In this document: piece by piece, positions 25,097 through 34,752 of the stretch
Layout: each line of letters opens with the position of its first letter
Position numbering within the stretch: position 1 is the stretch's first letter
Origin: Spirochaetia bacterium
GTDB taxonomy: Bacteria; Spirochaetota; Spirochaetia; Treponematales; Treponemataceae
Reading direction: 5' to 3'
Assembly: GCA_900769325.1 (NCBI GenBank)
Contig: CAAGGF010000094.1
Span: 1 to 57,834 of the forward strand
Length of the DNA: 57,834 nt
The notes under the pieces: model-generated
What the model was told of the DNA's origin: nothing
Seen by the model: only the letters and a program-made list of their open reading frames with translations
The model's database searches: none
Made by a program: the position numbers and the translations under genes

Positions 25097-26446
25097 TTAA
25101 TTAAGAAAAGATTTCAGTGCTTCTGCGAATTGATTTCTGCTGCCGTTTGTTTTGAATGCTGATTCTGCAAGTCCTTCAAACGGTTTTCCCGATGCTGCAA
25201 CCCAATATCTTACATCATCTGCCTGAATGTCGATTACGCTGCAATTTGCCTGAACTGGTGCAAGTCCTGTACGAGAGCATAATTCTGACTGCATTGAATT
25301 TGCAAGGAGTTTTACGCTTTCTGAAACGGTTTTATTTCTGCTGTTCGGAATTGCTACTATGACAGGCGATGTAAAAATTCTCTGCTGATTTTTTGACGGA
25401 ATGTAGAACGACGAGAATTTCTGAATCGTTTTTTGTGCGATTTTTCTGTGGTCTGAAAGCGTCATAAACGATGCCACTGAAAGGTCTGCCTGCATGAAAG
25501 ATTCGACATCTTTTGAAGTAAACTGATTTATATTTTTTGGAAGAAGTGATTTATTCTGCCAGCGTTTTAAAAGTTCAATCGCTTCGTAAAATTCCGCACC
25601 TTCTTTTGAAAGCTCTTGAATGAGATTTTGATAAGCGTTGTAGCCTGCGACAGAACTTTTTGAAATTTTCCAGATTTTTTCTGATGCAGACTGAAGGCTT
25701 GAAATTCCTGATGTTGCTTCAACGATTGCACCGAATAAATTTATGAAACTGTAAGAATCTGAAAAATTCGCCGTGATTGGAGCTCCTCCTTCCTGGATTT
25801 TATTTTTTGAAACAACATTTTCAAATTCTTCCAGCGATTTGAATTCTTCAATTTTGCGTGAATTTAAAAACGAACGGTTTACATCGAGTTCACAGTTGTC
25901 GATTAAGAGCGGAACTGCGGTAATGTTATTCTGAATATTTACGGAAGCCGTCTGTTTTATTGAAGTTGTCATTCCCTCTAAAATTTCTTGAGAAAATCCT
26001 GATACTTTTTTTGAGGCGTTTTCAACTGCAAAGTCGGCATTTTTCCCGCGGTACATAATTATGAGGTCGGGTTTTCGTGCTTTTTTTGTTTCTGAAGTGA
26101 ATTTTCCATGCGAGTCTTTTTTTTCTGAAAGAAATTGAGCCGGAGATTTTAACGCTTTTTCTAAAGAATACATTGAATCTAAAACTTCGATGTTGTACGG
26201 CCAGACTTTTCTGTTTCCGCGTTTTCGTTCGCTCGTTTTTTGCAGAACTTCGATGATTGCATTTTGATTTTTTTCTGAAATTCCGTAAAATGCGACGGTC
26301 GGTTTGTAGTTGTAGGCATTAAGCGTGATAATTCCGCCCGCAAGAAGAACTACAATTGCCGCTGAAATGATTAAAACAGTCCGTGCAAGTTTTGACATTT
26401 TTGGCTTTTCATTCTGAATTTTATTTTTTTTGTTAGATTTTTTCAT
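25097..26446 (-). CDS. Membrane-anchored extracytoplasmic protein, solute-binding-like
   Basis: 449 residues. A Lys-rich N-terminus precedes one membrane segment near residues 20-42 (TVLIISAAIVVLLAGGIITL). The outer part has features of ABC-type solute-binding folds: TVAFYGISEKNQNAIIEVL at the start, PDLIIMYRGKN near 120, and a helical run with DVESFMQADLSVASFMTLSD near 305. Instead of a cleavable signal it keeps an anchor, and no permease or ATPase gene is adjacent. So binding function is only a possibility. GGGGA lies three bases before the ATG. First gene of the minus-strand trio. Confidence 0.6.
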   Translation of the reverse strand: MKKSNKKNKIQNEKPKMSKLARTVLIISAAIVVLLAGGIITLNAYNYKPTVAFYGISEKNQNAIIEVLQKTSERKRGNRKVWPYNIEVLDSMYSLEKALKSPAQFLSEKKDSHGKFTSETKKARKPDLIIMYRGKNADFAVENASKKVSGFSQEILEGMTTSIKQTASVNIQNNITAVPLLIDNCELDVNRSFLNSRKIEEFKSLEEFENVVSKNKIQEGGAPITANFSDSYSFINLFGAIVEATSGISSLQSASEKIWKISKSSVAGYNAYQNLIQELSKEGAEFYEAIELLKRWQNKSLLPKNINQFTSKDVESFMQADLSVASFMTLSDHRKIAQKTIQKFSSFYIPSKNQQRIFTSPVIVAIPNSRNKTVSESVKLLANSMQSELCSRTGLAPVQANCSVIDIQADDVRYWVAASGKPFEGLAESAFKTNGSRNQFAEALKSFLN

Positions 26447-26631
26447 ATTTCCCCGTGAATTTTTATTTTTGGAAACAAATTTAAAATTCCCTTTTTTATT
26501 TTATCTTATTTATTGAGGACTTTAAAGGTTTAAATCTTGAATGATGTGAGAATTTTGATGAAACCGCCAAATATTCCCTGAAATTTTCTTGTTGACTTCC
26601 ATAAAAGCGTTAAAAATGTTAATTTTAAGAT

Positions 26632-27837
26632 ATGAATATTTTAGTCGCTTTGTGTGCAGTCGGTGCAGAACGCATCCTTGGAAACGAAATAAAACATCTC
26701 GGTTACAAATTAATTTCAAACGCTCCCGGACGGGTAACTTTTTCCGGCGACGATGATGCTATGTTCCGTGCAAATTTGTGTTTAAGGACGAGCGACCGCG
26801 TTTTTCTTCAGATGGCAGCGTACAAGGCTGAAAATTTTGACGATTTGTTCGACGGCGTTTATTCAGTTGAATGGCAGGATTATTTTAAAAAAGACTCAAA
26901 AATTACTGTTGATAAAGTAAGATGCAATAAAAGCCGCCTCGATTCTGAACATGCGGTTCAAAAAATGGTTCAGAAGGCAATTTATAAAAAACTCTGCGAC
27001 AAATGGAATATGCATTCTATGCCGGAAACAGGTGCAGAATCAAATGTACGCGTTTACATCGACAGCAACGAAGTTTTAATTCTTCTGGATTTGTCAGGAC
27101 TGCCGCTTCACAAAAGAGGTTATCGCGTTGACGGTGGAATTGCTCCAATCCGTGAAACAGTCGCTTCAGTTTTGCTTCAGGAAATGATGTGGCGCAGAAA
27201 AACTCCTTTGCATGATCCGTTTTGCGGTTCCGGGACTTTTGTAATCGAAGCAATTCTTTATGCGTACAATGTTGCTCCTGGTTTTGGAAGGCGATTTGCA
27301 ATTGAAAACCTGCCGTTTTTTGATGAAGAACGCGTAAAAATTCTCCGCAAAAAAGAAGCAGAACAGATTCGTCCGGATGTTGAAGTAAGAATTACCGGTT
27401 CAGATATTTCTTCACAAGCCGTTGAACGAAGTCGCAAAAATGCTGAATATGCGTGCGTTATGGCAGGGCGGGCTTTAAATCTCATCGACAGCAGTGCAAA
27501 AATTTATCGCCCGGATTTCATTCAGTCCGATTTTAAAGATTTGGAAGCACCTTACGAAAACGGACTTCTTCTTTGTAATCCACCTTATGGAGAAAGGCTC
27601 GGCGATGAAAGTCAGGCAGAAGAACTTTACAGGCAAATGAACTGTATTCCTCAAAATTTTCCTTCGTGGCAACTCGGTCTTATTACATCGCACAAAAAAT
27701 TTCAGGAAAATTTCGGTTTTTATGCGGATAAATTAAAAAATATCAGGGCCGGAAATTTAAATACAACTTTTTATATTTATAATAATCTTAAAGATTCCAA
27801 AAAATCTGTTCAAAAAAAACAGGTTGAAAAATTTTAA
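26632..27837 (+). CDS. THUMP-domain class I RNA methyltransferase (RlmL/YpsC type)
   Basis: 401 residues. The N-terminal ferredoxin/THUMP part (residues 1-150) opens with ALCAVGAERILGNEIKHLG. The methyltransferase part has PLHKRGYRVDGGIAPIRETV near 157-176, the SAM-binding DPFCGSGTFVIEA near 196-208, and the catalytic NPPYGERLGD near 315-324. This is the pattern of 23S rRNA m2G2445 methylase RlmL N-terminal half and B. subtilis YpsC. No ribosome site is evident before the ATG. The TetR gene follows after 12 bases. Confidence 0.9.
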   Translation: MNILVALCAVGAERILGNEIKHLGYKLISNAPGRVTFSGDDDAMFRANLCLRTSDRVFLQMAAYKAENFDDLFDGVYSVEWQDYFKKDSKITVDKVRCNKSRLDSEHAVQKMVQKAIYKKLCDKWNMHSMPETGAESNVRVYIDSNEVLILLDLSGLPLHKRGYRVDGGIAPIRETVASVLLQEMMWRRKTPLHDPFCGSGTFVIEAILYAYNVAPGFGRRFAIENLPFFDEERVKILRKKEAEQIRPDVEVRITGSDISSQAVERSRKNAEYACVMAGRALNLIDSSAKIYRPDFIQSDFKDLEAPYENGLLLCNPPYGERLGDESQAEELYRQMNCIPQNFPSWQLGLITSHKKFQENFGFYADKLKNIRAGNLNTTFYIYNNLKDSKKSVQKKQVEKF

Positions 27838-27849
27838 CGGAAGGGAAAG

Positions 27850-28443
27850 ATGGCTGCGATTGTAGAACACGATAAACGAAAAGAAGAAATTCTCCAGAAA
27901 TCAATCGAAATTTTTGTTTCAGAAGGTTACAAAAATGTCACGATTCAAAAAATTGCAGATCATTGCGGAATTACGCGAACGACGCTTTACATTTATTTTA
28001 AAAATAAGCACGAAATTTTTATGTGCAGCATCAAACGCGTTACAAAAAAGATTGAATTTGAACTTCTTCAGTTAATGAAAAAAAATGATTATTCAAATCA
28101 GGAACTTTTGAAGCAGATGATGTTTCTAATTATAAATGTCTGCGAAGAAAACGCTCATCTTTTTTCGGTGATTATAAATTATCTTCAGCAGATTCAGAAA
28201 ACCGGCTACGATCCTCACAAACGCGTAATGCATTATGTAATAAAACTCAGGCACATTCTTTCTTCGGTTTTGATTCAGGGAATGGAGCAGGGCGAATTTA
28301 GAAAACTCGATTTAAAAAGCACGAACGAACTTTTTTTCAGTCTTCTTGAAGGATTGATTTTCAGAATGGTAATTTTAGACCAGCACGACCACGAAAACGA
28401 AAAGAATATGATTAGCGTTTTTGTAGACAGCCTTAAAGCTTAG
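27850..28443 (+). CDS. TetR/AcrR-family transcriptional regulator
   Basis: 197 residues. The N-terminal HTH spans residues 10-56: IEIFVSEGYKNVTIQKIADHCGITRTTLYIYFKNKHEIF, the typical TetR order with T-L-Y-x-Y-F. The C-terminal helical domain would bind an unknown ligand. GGAAGGGA lies before the ATG. It is the second gene of a unit with the RNA methyltransferase; no operator is obvious nearby. Confidence 0.92.
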   Translation: MAAIVEHDKRKEEILQKSIEIFVSEGYKNVTIQKIADHCGITRTTLYIYFKNKHEIFMCSIKRVTKKIEFELLQLMKKNDYSNQELLKQMMFLIINVCEENAHLFSVIINYLQQIQKTGYDPHKRVMHYVIKLRHILSSVLIQGMEQGEFRKLDLKSTNELFFSLLEGLIFRMVILDQHDHENEKNMISVFVDSLKA

Positions 28444-28468
28444 ATTGAAATTTTTAGCCGAATTTGAA

Positions 28469-29401
28469 TTACAATTTGTCGCGGACTGTGAAAATTTCAA
28501 AATTTAAGTTTTTGACGGTTTGCTTTAATTCTGGTTCTGTTAAAAATCCTTTTGCACCGCCAGATTCCCCGATTTTATACGAAGCGAAAGTTACGGCATT
28601 TTTAAGGCATTCAAGAGGCGGTTGTTTTTTTAAGTAAAAATGAACGAATGCTGAAAAAAGTGAATCTCCTGCACCGACTGTGTTTACAACTGCTCGCGTA
28701 TAAACGCTTTTTATTGAATAAATTTTATTTTCAGAAGAATCTAGCATAAGTGCACCAGTTTTTCCCTGACCTAAAACGATTATTTTATTTTTGTATTTTT
28801 TGTAAATCGAAATGAGAAATTCTTCGTGGTTTCCCTGAATTTTTTCGTCGCTTAAAAAAACAACATCTGAATTTTCCAAAAATCTTTTATTGTAATCATC
28901 AGAAATGTTTGATAAATCCTGAACATCCGTAAAAATTGGTTTCCCGGATTTTCTGGCATTTTTTATGAGGCTGTCGTTGAAATTTATGTTGCAGAGAATG
29001 AGACCGTCCACATTTTTTAATGATTCTTCTATTTTTTCAATCGGAATTACAAAATCCTGAATGTTTTTTAAATCGCAGTAAATTTTTCGTTTTCCCTGGC
29101 TGTCAAAAAGAATTACGGAAGAACAAGTCGTTTCTAAATCTTGAAAAATGAAATCGCATGGAATTTTATTGCGTTTTAATTCTGCCAAAATTAAATTTGC
29201 GATATTGTCTTTCCCGATTATTGAAACTGGAAGCGTTTTGTCGCCGAGTGCAGAAAGTGCTTTTATGATATTGTACGCAACTCCGCTGAAATCAAAACTG
29301 ACCTGATTAAACGCATATTCAATCGGGCTGTATTCTACAGGAAATTTATTTACGAAAACGTTTGATTCAATGTTGATTAAACCGCTGACTAAAACTTTCA
29401 T
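28469..29401 (-). CDS. PfkB-family carbohydrate kinase
   Basis: 310 residues from the ATG at 29401 with GGAG seven bases upstream; a TTG five codons earlier is rejected. The first glycine motif is replaced by an SFDFSGVAYNIIKALSALGD segment near 34-52. The C-terminal PfkB signature VNTVGAGDSLFSAFV near 240-254 holds the catalytic Asp of GAGD. The substrate (sugar or nucleoside) cannot be told. Last gene of the minus-strand row beginning at 32527, 69 bases after RicT. Confidence 0.88.
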   Translation of the reverse strand: MKVLVSGLINIESNVFVNKFPVEYSPIEYAFNQVSFDFSGVAYNIIKALSALGDKTLPVSIIGKDNIANLILAELKRNKIPCDFIFQDLETTCSSVILFDSQGKRKIYCDLKNIQDFVIPIEKIEESLKNVDGLILCNINFNDSLIKNARKSGKPIFTDVQDLSNISDDYNKRFLENSDVVFLSDEKIQGNHEEFLISIYKKYKNKIIVLGQGKTGALMLDSSENKIYSIKSVYTRAVVNTVGAGDSLFSAFVHFYLKKQPPLECLKNAVTFASYKIGESGGAKGFLTEPELKQTVKNLNFEIFTVRDKL

Positions 29402-29470
29402 ATTCCGCTCCCACAAAAATCAAAGAAGAATTTTAACTTTTTGATTCACCTTTTTACAGTTTTATAAAAT

Positions 29471-30388
29471 TTATTCGATTTTCCAGCGGTTTGAAGAATC
29501 TTTTACGAATCGTTTTGCGTTTACTTCGAGAAGCCTTCCGTCTTCGCCAGCCATTTTTATCATATTTGTGAGAAGGTTTACTTCTGTGATTCTGAAATTT
29601 GTTCCGTCGTAGTAAAGTGAAATTCCTTCTTGCGGAAGTTTTTTGCGTGCTTCAACATACCAGTCGAATTCGTAAGAAAGGCAGCACAAAAGTCGTCCGC
29701 ACTGACCGCTGATTTTCATGGAATTTAATGAAAGATTCTGGTCTTTTGCCATTTTTATTGAAACCGGGCGGAGTTTATCGCTGATTCCGTGGCAGCAGAA
29801 TGGGCGACCGCAGACTCCAAGTCCGCCTGTGATTCTTGATTCATCGCGTACACCGATTTGACGGAGTTCTATCCGCATTTTAAAGACGCTGACTAAATCT
29901 TTTACAAGTTCCCGGAAATCAACGCGGTTATCGGAACTGAAAAAGAAAAGTGCTTTTTGTTCGTCAGTTAAAAAATGAACTGTCACAAGTTTCATATCGA
30001 GTTTGTGAAGTGTAACTTTTTCTTTGAATATTTTAAATGCTTCTTTTTCTTTTTCGGAATTTTCATTGTTTTTGGCAATATCTTCTTCGGTTGCTTTTCT
30101 GTCGATTTGAATTATGTCGTCCTGCTTGATTCCCATAGGGCGTTTTGCAAAGCCGATTACTTTTGCCATATCTTTTCCGTATCGCGTAGGAATTATTACG
30201 AAATCGCCTGCTTTTAAATCGAATTTTTTATTGTTTTTTGCATAAATGCTTTCACAGGAATATGTGAGTTTTAGAACAACAAGAGGATTTTCAAAGACTA
30301 GTTCTTCGTTTGACTCCCGGAAATCAGAATCTTCCAGATTTTCGATAATTTCTTCGTCTTCTATATCTTTTTCAAAAATGTCGCTCAT
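29471..30388 (-). CDS. ricT: RicT/YaaT-like PSP1-domain protein
   Basis: 305 residues. The PSP1 domain covers about residues 30-270. Two cysteine clusters, GGLGVCGRPFCCHG near 208-221 and GQCGRLLCCLSYE near 246-258, match the conserved cysteines that in B. subtilis RicT hold a 4Fe-4S cluster in the RicA-RicF-RicT complex, which aids RNase Y-dependent mRNA maturation. The N-terminal 30 residues are very acidic. GGAG lies seven bases before the ATG. YaaR is encoded just upstream, as in the Bacillus yaaR-holB-yaaT order. Confidence 0.9.
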   Translation of the reverse strand: MSDIFEKDIEDEEIIENLEDSDFRESNEELVFENPLVVLKLTYSCESIYAKNNKKFDLKAGDFVIIPTRYGKDMAKVIGFAKRPMGIKQDDIIQIDRKATEEDIAKNNENSEKEKEAFKIFKEKVTLHKLDMKLVTVHFLTDEQKALFFFSSDNRVDFRELVKDLVSVFKMRIELRQIGVRDESRITGGLGVCGRPFCCHGISDKLRPVSIKMAKDQNLSLNSMKISGQCGRLLCCLSYEFDWYVEARKKLPQEGISLYYDGTNFRITEVNLLTNMIKMAGEDGRLLEVNAKRFVKDSSNRWKIE

Positions 30389-30537
30389 CTAAATCTCCAA
30401 CTGTTTGAGTTCTTTTAGAATTCTGAAAACTTTCATTTTCAAGATTTTTTTTATTCTACTATAAAATGAATATAATTTAAACCGAAAAAAATAACAGGAA
30501 ATGCTGACTAATCGCTTTGAGTGTTAATCAACAATTT

Positions 30538-31092
30538 CTAAACTGCCAAAAAGTCGACAATCAGCCCTTTGATTTCGTTTACTTTTGAAAGCATTGAAAT
30601 TTTGTCGCCGTAATTTTGGAGAATCATATTTGCAAGTTCGTCGAGTTTTGTATCGATTACGCGAACCTGATAATGCGGATCGATTTCTCGTTTTTCAGAA
30701 AAAAATACGCCTCTGACCATAATTTGTCTCCGCGGTCGTTTATGTTTTATAACTTCAAAATTATTTTTCGTGATGAATTTCATAAACTGACTTATCGATT
30801 TGCGGAATTTTGTGAAGTTTTCTGTGGAAAAATCGTTCTCAAGTTGTTCTGCGCAAATGTCGATGTTGTCTTTTAAAAAAACTATTGATTCTTCTGTTGA
30901 AAGACCTGCGATTTCTGCCGGAAGACCTTGTGATGTTAAATTTTCGATTTCCTGATTTTTTTCTACCATTGAGGTGAAAATATTTTTCTTCTTTTTGACT
31001 TCGGATTTTTCTTTTTTTTTTTTTACATCCTGAGCCTTGCCTAAATTTGATGAAAGAAACAGTGAATTAGAAAGCGGATCGATGCCTGCCAT
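30538..31092 (-). CDS. yaaR: YaaR-family (DUF327) protein
   Basis: 184 residues, soluble. After a Lys-rich first third (KKKKEKSEVKKKKN), the conserved part has the family pattern FRKSISQFMKFITKNNFEVI, then a beta hairpin RRQIMVRGVFFSEKREID and YQVRVIDTKLDELANMIL. Function unknown. It is encoded next to the RicT gene as in Bacillus, with a one-base overlap with the bactofilin stop (TAATG). Confidence 0.85.
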   Translation of the reverse strand: MAGIDPLSNSLFLSSNLGKAQDVKKKKEKSEVKKKKNIFTSMVEKNQEIENLTSQGLPAEIAGLSTEESIVFLKDNIDICAEQLENDFSTENFTKFRKSISQFMKFITKNNFEVIKHKRPRRQIMVRGVFFSEKREIDPHYQVRVIDTKLDELANMILQNYGDKISMLSKVNEIKGLIVDFLAV

Positions 31093-31502
31093 TAAATGTT
31101 TACCTTTGAAATTATTGATTGATTCTGAAGGAATTTTTCTGACTGAATTTTGAATTTTTGTTCTTCCGGGATGGAAATGCAGTGACCTTGGAAGAATGCG
31201 TTGTTTTCGATTACTGTTTTTTTGGAAATTATGTTTCCGATGACGGCTGAAGTTGTTAAAAGCTTTACATTTTCTTTTGTTGTGATGTTTCCGAAGATTA
31301 TTCCGCCGACAATAACTGATTTTGCAGAAAGATTTCCGCGAACTCTTGCGTTTTCACCGACAATTACATCGCCGTCCGTTTCTAAATTTCCGTCAATGTC
31401 GCCGTCGATTCTTATGAAACCGTTTACGCGTAGATTTCCTTTTATGAAAGAACCTTTTCCTACAAGTGTGTTAATTGAAATATCGTCGTGAAGTAAAGCC
31501 AT
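31092..31502 (-). CDS. Bactofilin (polymer-forming cytoskeletal protein)
   Basis: 136 residues. The core is a right-handed beta-helix of short repeats: GSFIKGNLRVNGFIRIDGDI, DGNLETDGDVIVGENARVRG, NLSAKSVIVGGIIFG and so on. Flanks are short and disordered. Bactofilins polymerise without nucleotide and place cell-wall enzymes. It lies two bases after the M23 peptidase gene, the classic pairing known from Helicobacter CcmA/Csd1, and is followed by YaaR. Confidence 0.93.
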   Translation of the reverse strand: MALLHDDISINTLVGKGSFIKGNLRVNGFIRIDGDIDGNLETDGDVIVGENARVRGNLSAKSVIVGGIIFGNITTKENVKLLTTSAVIGNIISKKTVIENNAFFQGHCISIPEEQKFKIQSEKFLQNQSIISKVNI

Positions 31503-31504
31503 AA

Positions 31505-32527
31505 TTATTTCTTGAGTTTTACATTAATGTATTTGCCAGGATCTACAACATCTGAACCGATGTGAACTTCGTAATGAAGATGCGGTCCGGTTGTAATACC
31601 AGTGTTTCCGATTCTGCCTATCATGTCGCCCTGATTTACATATTCACCTTTTGTTACTGCTGCTGTGGAAAGGTGTGCATATCTGGTGTACATTCCGTGC
31701 TTGTGCTTGATGATTACATTAATACCAAAACTTGTATCGTATCCTACTGTAACGACCTGACCGTTTGCAGTTGCCATAACAGGGTCGCCCTGACGATATG
31801 TAGAGAAGTCAAGACCTTTGTGAATGTACCATTGACCTGTAATTGGATGAAGAGTTGGTCCGAACATACTTGAAATGTGAGTATTCGGGTTGTTTACAGG
31901 CCAGATGTTCGGGATTTCTTTGAAAAGCTGGCTCTGACTTTCAAGCATTTTCCCGATTTGTTCGATTGGCTGAACTGAATCTTCGAGGTATGCCGTAAGC
32001 GAGCGGATGTCTGAAGTTTCCTGAATTGAACCTGAAACATTTTCTTTTGAACTGAAAAGCGAAGTTAAGTCGCTGTTGGAAATCGATGCCTGTGAAACTG
32101 AAGATTTTTTATCTAATCCTAAAAGTGAAAGCGACTGTGAAAACGATGCCTGAAATCTTTTTGCTGCCTGAAGAAGATTTGTATTTTCATCGCGAAGTTC
32201 GTCGAGGCTTGCCAAGGTTTCGCGGTTTTCATTCATGAGGCTTGTAATTTCTGCATTTGAAACGACGGCTTTTCTGTTGAAATAAACGAATGAAGAAATT
32301 ACTCCGATTGCAAGAATAAATGCGAGTGTAAGTGCGAAAACATTTGTCTGGATATTTAAAACTTTGCCTTGAGAATGCGGAACAATCATAATCGTGAGTT
32401 TGCTGTCAAAAATTTTAAATATTTTTACAAACGAATTTTTGATTATCTTTAAAAACGAAGCAGATTTATTCTGAATGTTGTTAGCGAAATTCTTTTCTAT
32501 TTTTTTGTATTTTTGCGTTCTTGCCAA
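31505..32527 (-). CDS. Membrane-anchored M23 (LytM) peptidoglycan endopeptidase
   Basis: 340 residues from the TTG at 32527, which follows GGAG by six bases; a TTG four codons upstream overlaps the ribosome site. One membrane segment lies near residues 62-83, then a coiled coil (ITSLMNENRETLASLDELRD). The LytM domain is at the C-terminus: WYIHKGLDF with a zinc His and Asp near 239, and TGPHLHYEVHIG with HxH near 320. The peptidase domain lies in the periplasm and should cut cross-links, guided by the adjacent bactofilin, in helical-shape control. Confidence 0.92.
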   Translation of the reverse strand: MARTQKYKKIEKNFANNIQNKSASFLKIIKNSFVKIFKIFDSKLTIMIVPHSQGKVLNIQTNVFALTLAFILAIGVISSFVYFNRKAVVSNAEITSLMNENRETLASLDELRDENTNLLQAAKRFQASFSQSLSLLGLDKKSSVSQASISNSDLTSLFSSKENVSGSIQETSDIRSLTAYLEDSVQPIEQIGKMLESQSQLFKEIPNIWPVNNPNTHISSMFGPTLHPITGQWYIHKGLDFSTYRQGDPVMATANGQVVTVGYDTSFGINVIIKHKHGMYTRYAHLSTAAVTKGEYVNQGDMIGRIGNTGITTGPHLHYEVHIGSDVVDPGKYINVKLKK

Positions 32528-32637
32528 AATTAACTCCAAACATTGATTTTTTCTCTGACTGTCTGAATACAGGAACTGTTTGCATACTGGAATTCGGTTT
32601 GTGCTGATAAAAAGTAATAAATTTCCAGTATCTTTTC

Positions 32638-32667
32638 ATTTTATCATTTATAATTCTGTTTTGTCAA
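32638..32667 (-). promoter_or_regulatory. Promoter of the M23-bactofilin-YaaR-RicT row
   Basis: On the minus strand: TTGACA (32667-32662), 18-base spacer, TAAAAT (32643-32638). About 105 bases of leader precede the TTG start at 32527. Confidence 0.6.
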
Positions 32668-32833
32668 ATTTCTTATTGCTGTTTTTATGGAAACCTTTGA
32701 AAAAGCAGCAGAGACGAATTTTTAAAGTTTTTTTTTATATTTTTCTATTATAACGCTGAATTATGAGTATTGAAGTAAAGTTCGTTTCCGGCATTTTGTT
32801 TCTCATAATTTTTAGTTCTAAAAGAAAAATAAA

Positions 32834-32862
32834 TTGACAGATAAGAAATTCTATATTAAAGT
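32834..32862 (+). promoter_or_regulatory. Promoter of the tatD-dusB unit
   Basis: A perfect TTGACA at 32834-32839 and TAAAGT at 32857-32862, 17 bases apart. The 450-base gap 32528-32977 otherwise holds only the divergent promoter at 32638 and AT-rich leader sequence. Confidence 0.65.
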
Positions 32863-32977
32863 ATCGGTAAGAATGTGAAAAAATATCACATTTTTTTCTG
32901 CGGCATTTGCCATTGTGGGAATCTATAAGACTTCAGTTTTTAAGGATTCCCATTATCATATCTTAGGAAGAAAAGCC

Positions 32978-33757
32978 ATGAAATTATTTGATACTCATGC
33001 TCACATCGGGCTTATTTACGATGATCCGATAGAACAATTACGCGTTATTCAGCAGGCAAAACAGGCTGGAGTTTCTCGACTTATCAGTATTAACAATAGT
33101 CTTCATGACTTTGAACGGGTATATCCTAATTTAAAGTCGATAAAAGGCGTTTATCATGCTGTAGGAGTCGCTCCTTCGGAAGTAACGGCTCCGGGTGCAG
33201 ATTACATTTCCAAAATAGAACAATATCTTTCATATCCAAATGTCGTTGCTGTCGGTGAAACTGGTCTTGATTATTGCAAACAGTTCGGGGATAAACGCTC
33301 GCAGATGGAACTTTTCATCACTCAGCTTGAAATCGCACAAAAACACAATCTGCCTGTAATAATTCACAATCGTGATGCCGGAAAAGACATTTACGATGTT
33401 TTAAAAGACCGACTTCCAGATTCCGGGGCAATTTTTCACTGCTATTCAGAAGACGCTGCGTACGCAAAAAAATGTCTTGATATGAATGTCTGGTTCTCTT
33501 TTGCCGGAAATTTAACTTACAGAAATGCACGCAATCTTCACGAGACAGTTTTAAATATTCCTATAGACCGAATTTTAATCGAAACAGAAAGTCCTTTTAT
33601 GATTCCTGCAGAATTCCGCGACAAAAAACGAACAATGCCTGCGTACATTACTTCAACGGCAAAATTTCTTGCGGAAATGCTTGAAATGGATGTAGAAGAA
33701 CTGTCTGAACAGCTTTGGAAGAACAGCTGCAAAGTCTTTAAATTGCCGGAAGAATAA
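32978..33757 (+). CDS. tatD: TatD-family metal-dependent hydrolase (DNase)
   Basis: 259 residues from the ATG at 32978; 21 extra in-frame codons upstream lack a ribosome site and do not match the family. Metal ligands are visible in order: FDTHAHIG at 4-11, VAVGETGLDYCK near 91, VIIHNRDA near 127, IFHCYSE near 152 and ILIETESPFM near 201. The usual DNase residues are therefore all present. TatD enzymes have 3'-5' DNase activity. One-base overlap (TAATG) with dusB. Confidence 0.93.
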   Translation: MKLFDTHAHIGLIYDDPIEQLRVIQQAKQAGVSRLISINNSLHDFERVYPNLKSIKGVYHAVGVAPSEVTAPGADYISKIEQYLSYPNVVAVGETGLDYCKQFGDKRSQMELFITQLEIAQKHNLPVIIHNRDAGKDIYDVLKDRLPDSGAIFHCYSEDAAYAKKCLDMNVWFSFAGNLTYRNARNLHETVLNIPIDRILIETESPFMIPAEFRDKKRTMPAYITSTAKFLAEMLEMDVEELSEQLWKNSCKVFKLPEE

Positions 33758-34743
33758 TGAATTTTTTTCACCCGGTAAAAATCGGTTCTCTTGTGCTTGA
33801 CGGAAATATTTTTCTCGCCCCGGTTGCAGGTTACAGCGACCGTTCGTTTCGTTCTATATGTATAGAAAAAGGAGCGTGTTTTACTTACACCGAAATGGTC
33901 AGTGCCGAAGCGTTAGTCCGCAAAAATGAAAAAACTGAAGTTTTGATGCAGCGTGCCTCAAATGAAAAAAAATATTCCGTTCAGATTTTTGGCGGAAATC
34001 CGGATGTAATGGCAGAAGCGGCACAAATTGTAGTTTCTAAAACTTCCTGTGAATGTATCGACATAAATGCTGGCTGTCCTGTTCCAAAAATCGTAAAAAC
34101 TGGAGCCGGTTCTTTTCTTACAAAAGAATTTTCACAACTTGGGAAAATCGTTCGGGCTGTAAAAAATTCTGTTCAGGGAAAGTGTGAAGTTTCAGTAAAA
34201 ATCAGGAGCGGCTGGGATGAATCTTCAATCAGTTTTATTCAGGCGGCAGAAAGTGCACTTGAAAACGGAGCAGATGCAATAACGCTTCACCCAAGAACTC
34301 GTGTACAGGGTTATGAAGGTAAATCTGATTGGAACAAACTTTCAGAACTCGTAAAATTTGTTGACGGTGCAGTTCCTGTTTTTGGTTCAGGTGATTTATT
34401 TACTCCAGAAGACGCAAAAAGAATGTTGAGTGAGACTGGCTGCGACGGAATAATGTTTGCACGAGGAGCAATGGGAAATCCGTTCATTTTTTCTAAAACA
34501 GTTCAGCTTTTAAAAAACGGTTCCTACGACGAAGTTCCGGCTTCAGAAAGAATAAAAACCGGTTTTAAAGAACTTAAAATGCTTTGCGATGATTCTTCAG
34601 AAGAATCTGCCTGCCGTGAAATGCGAAAAAGATTCTGTGCGTATTCAAAAGGAATTTCAGGCGGTGCAGAACTCCGTGCCAAAATCATTCACGCTTCGAC
34701 AGTTCAGGATTACAAAGAAATTTTCAAAGATTTTGAACAATAA
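33757..34743 (+). CDS. dusB: tRNA-dihydrouridine synthase
   Basis: 328 residues. The FMN-dependent TIM-barrel motifs are APVAGYSDRSFRSIC near 20-34, VQIFGGNPDVMAEAA near 74, the active-site Cys in DINAGCPVPKIVKTGAG near 99-115, VKIRSGWDES near 148, ITLHPRTRVQGYEG near 178-191 and DGIMFARGAMGNP near 231. A C-terminal helical domain follows. The enzyme reduces a uridine of the tRNA D-loop. Overlaps tatD by one base. Confidence 0.93.
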   Translation: MNFFHPVKIGSLVLDGNIFLAPVAGYSDRSFRSICIEKGACFTYTEMVSAEALVRKNEKTEVLMQRASNEKKYSVQIFGGNPDVMAEAAQIVVSKTSCECIDINAGCPVPKIVKTGAGSFLTKEFSQLGKIVRAVKNSVQGKCEVSVKIRSGWDESSISFIQAAESALENGADAITLHPRTRVQGYEGKSDWNKLSELVKFVDGAVPVFGSGDLFTPEDAKRMLSETGCDGIMFARGAMGNPFIFSKTVQLLKNGSYDEVPASERIKTGFKELKMLCDDSSEESACREMRKRFCAYSKGISGGAELRAKIIHASTVQDYKEIFKDFEQ

Positions 34744-34752
34744 AAAAAAATC

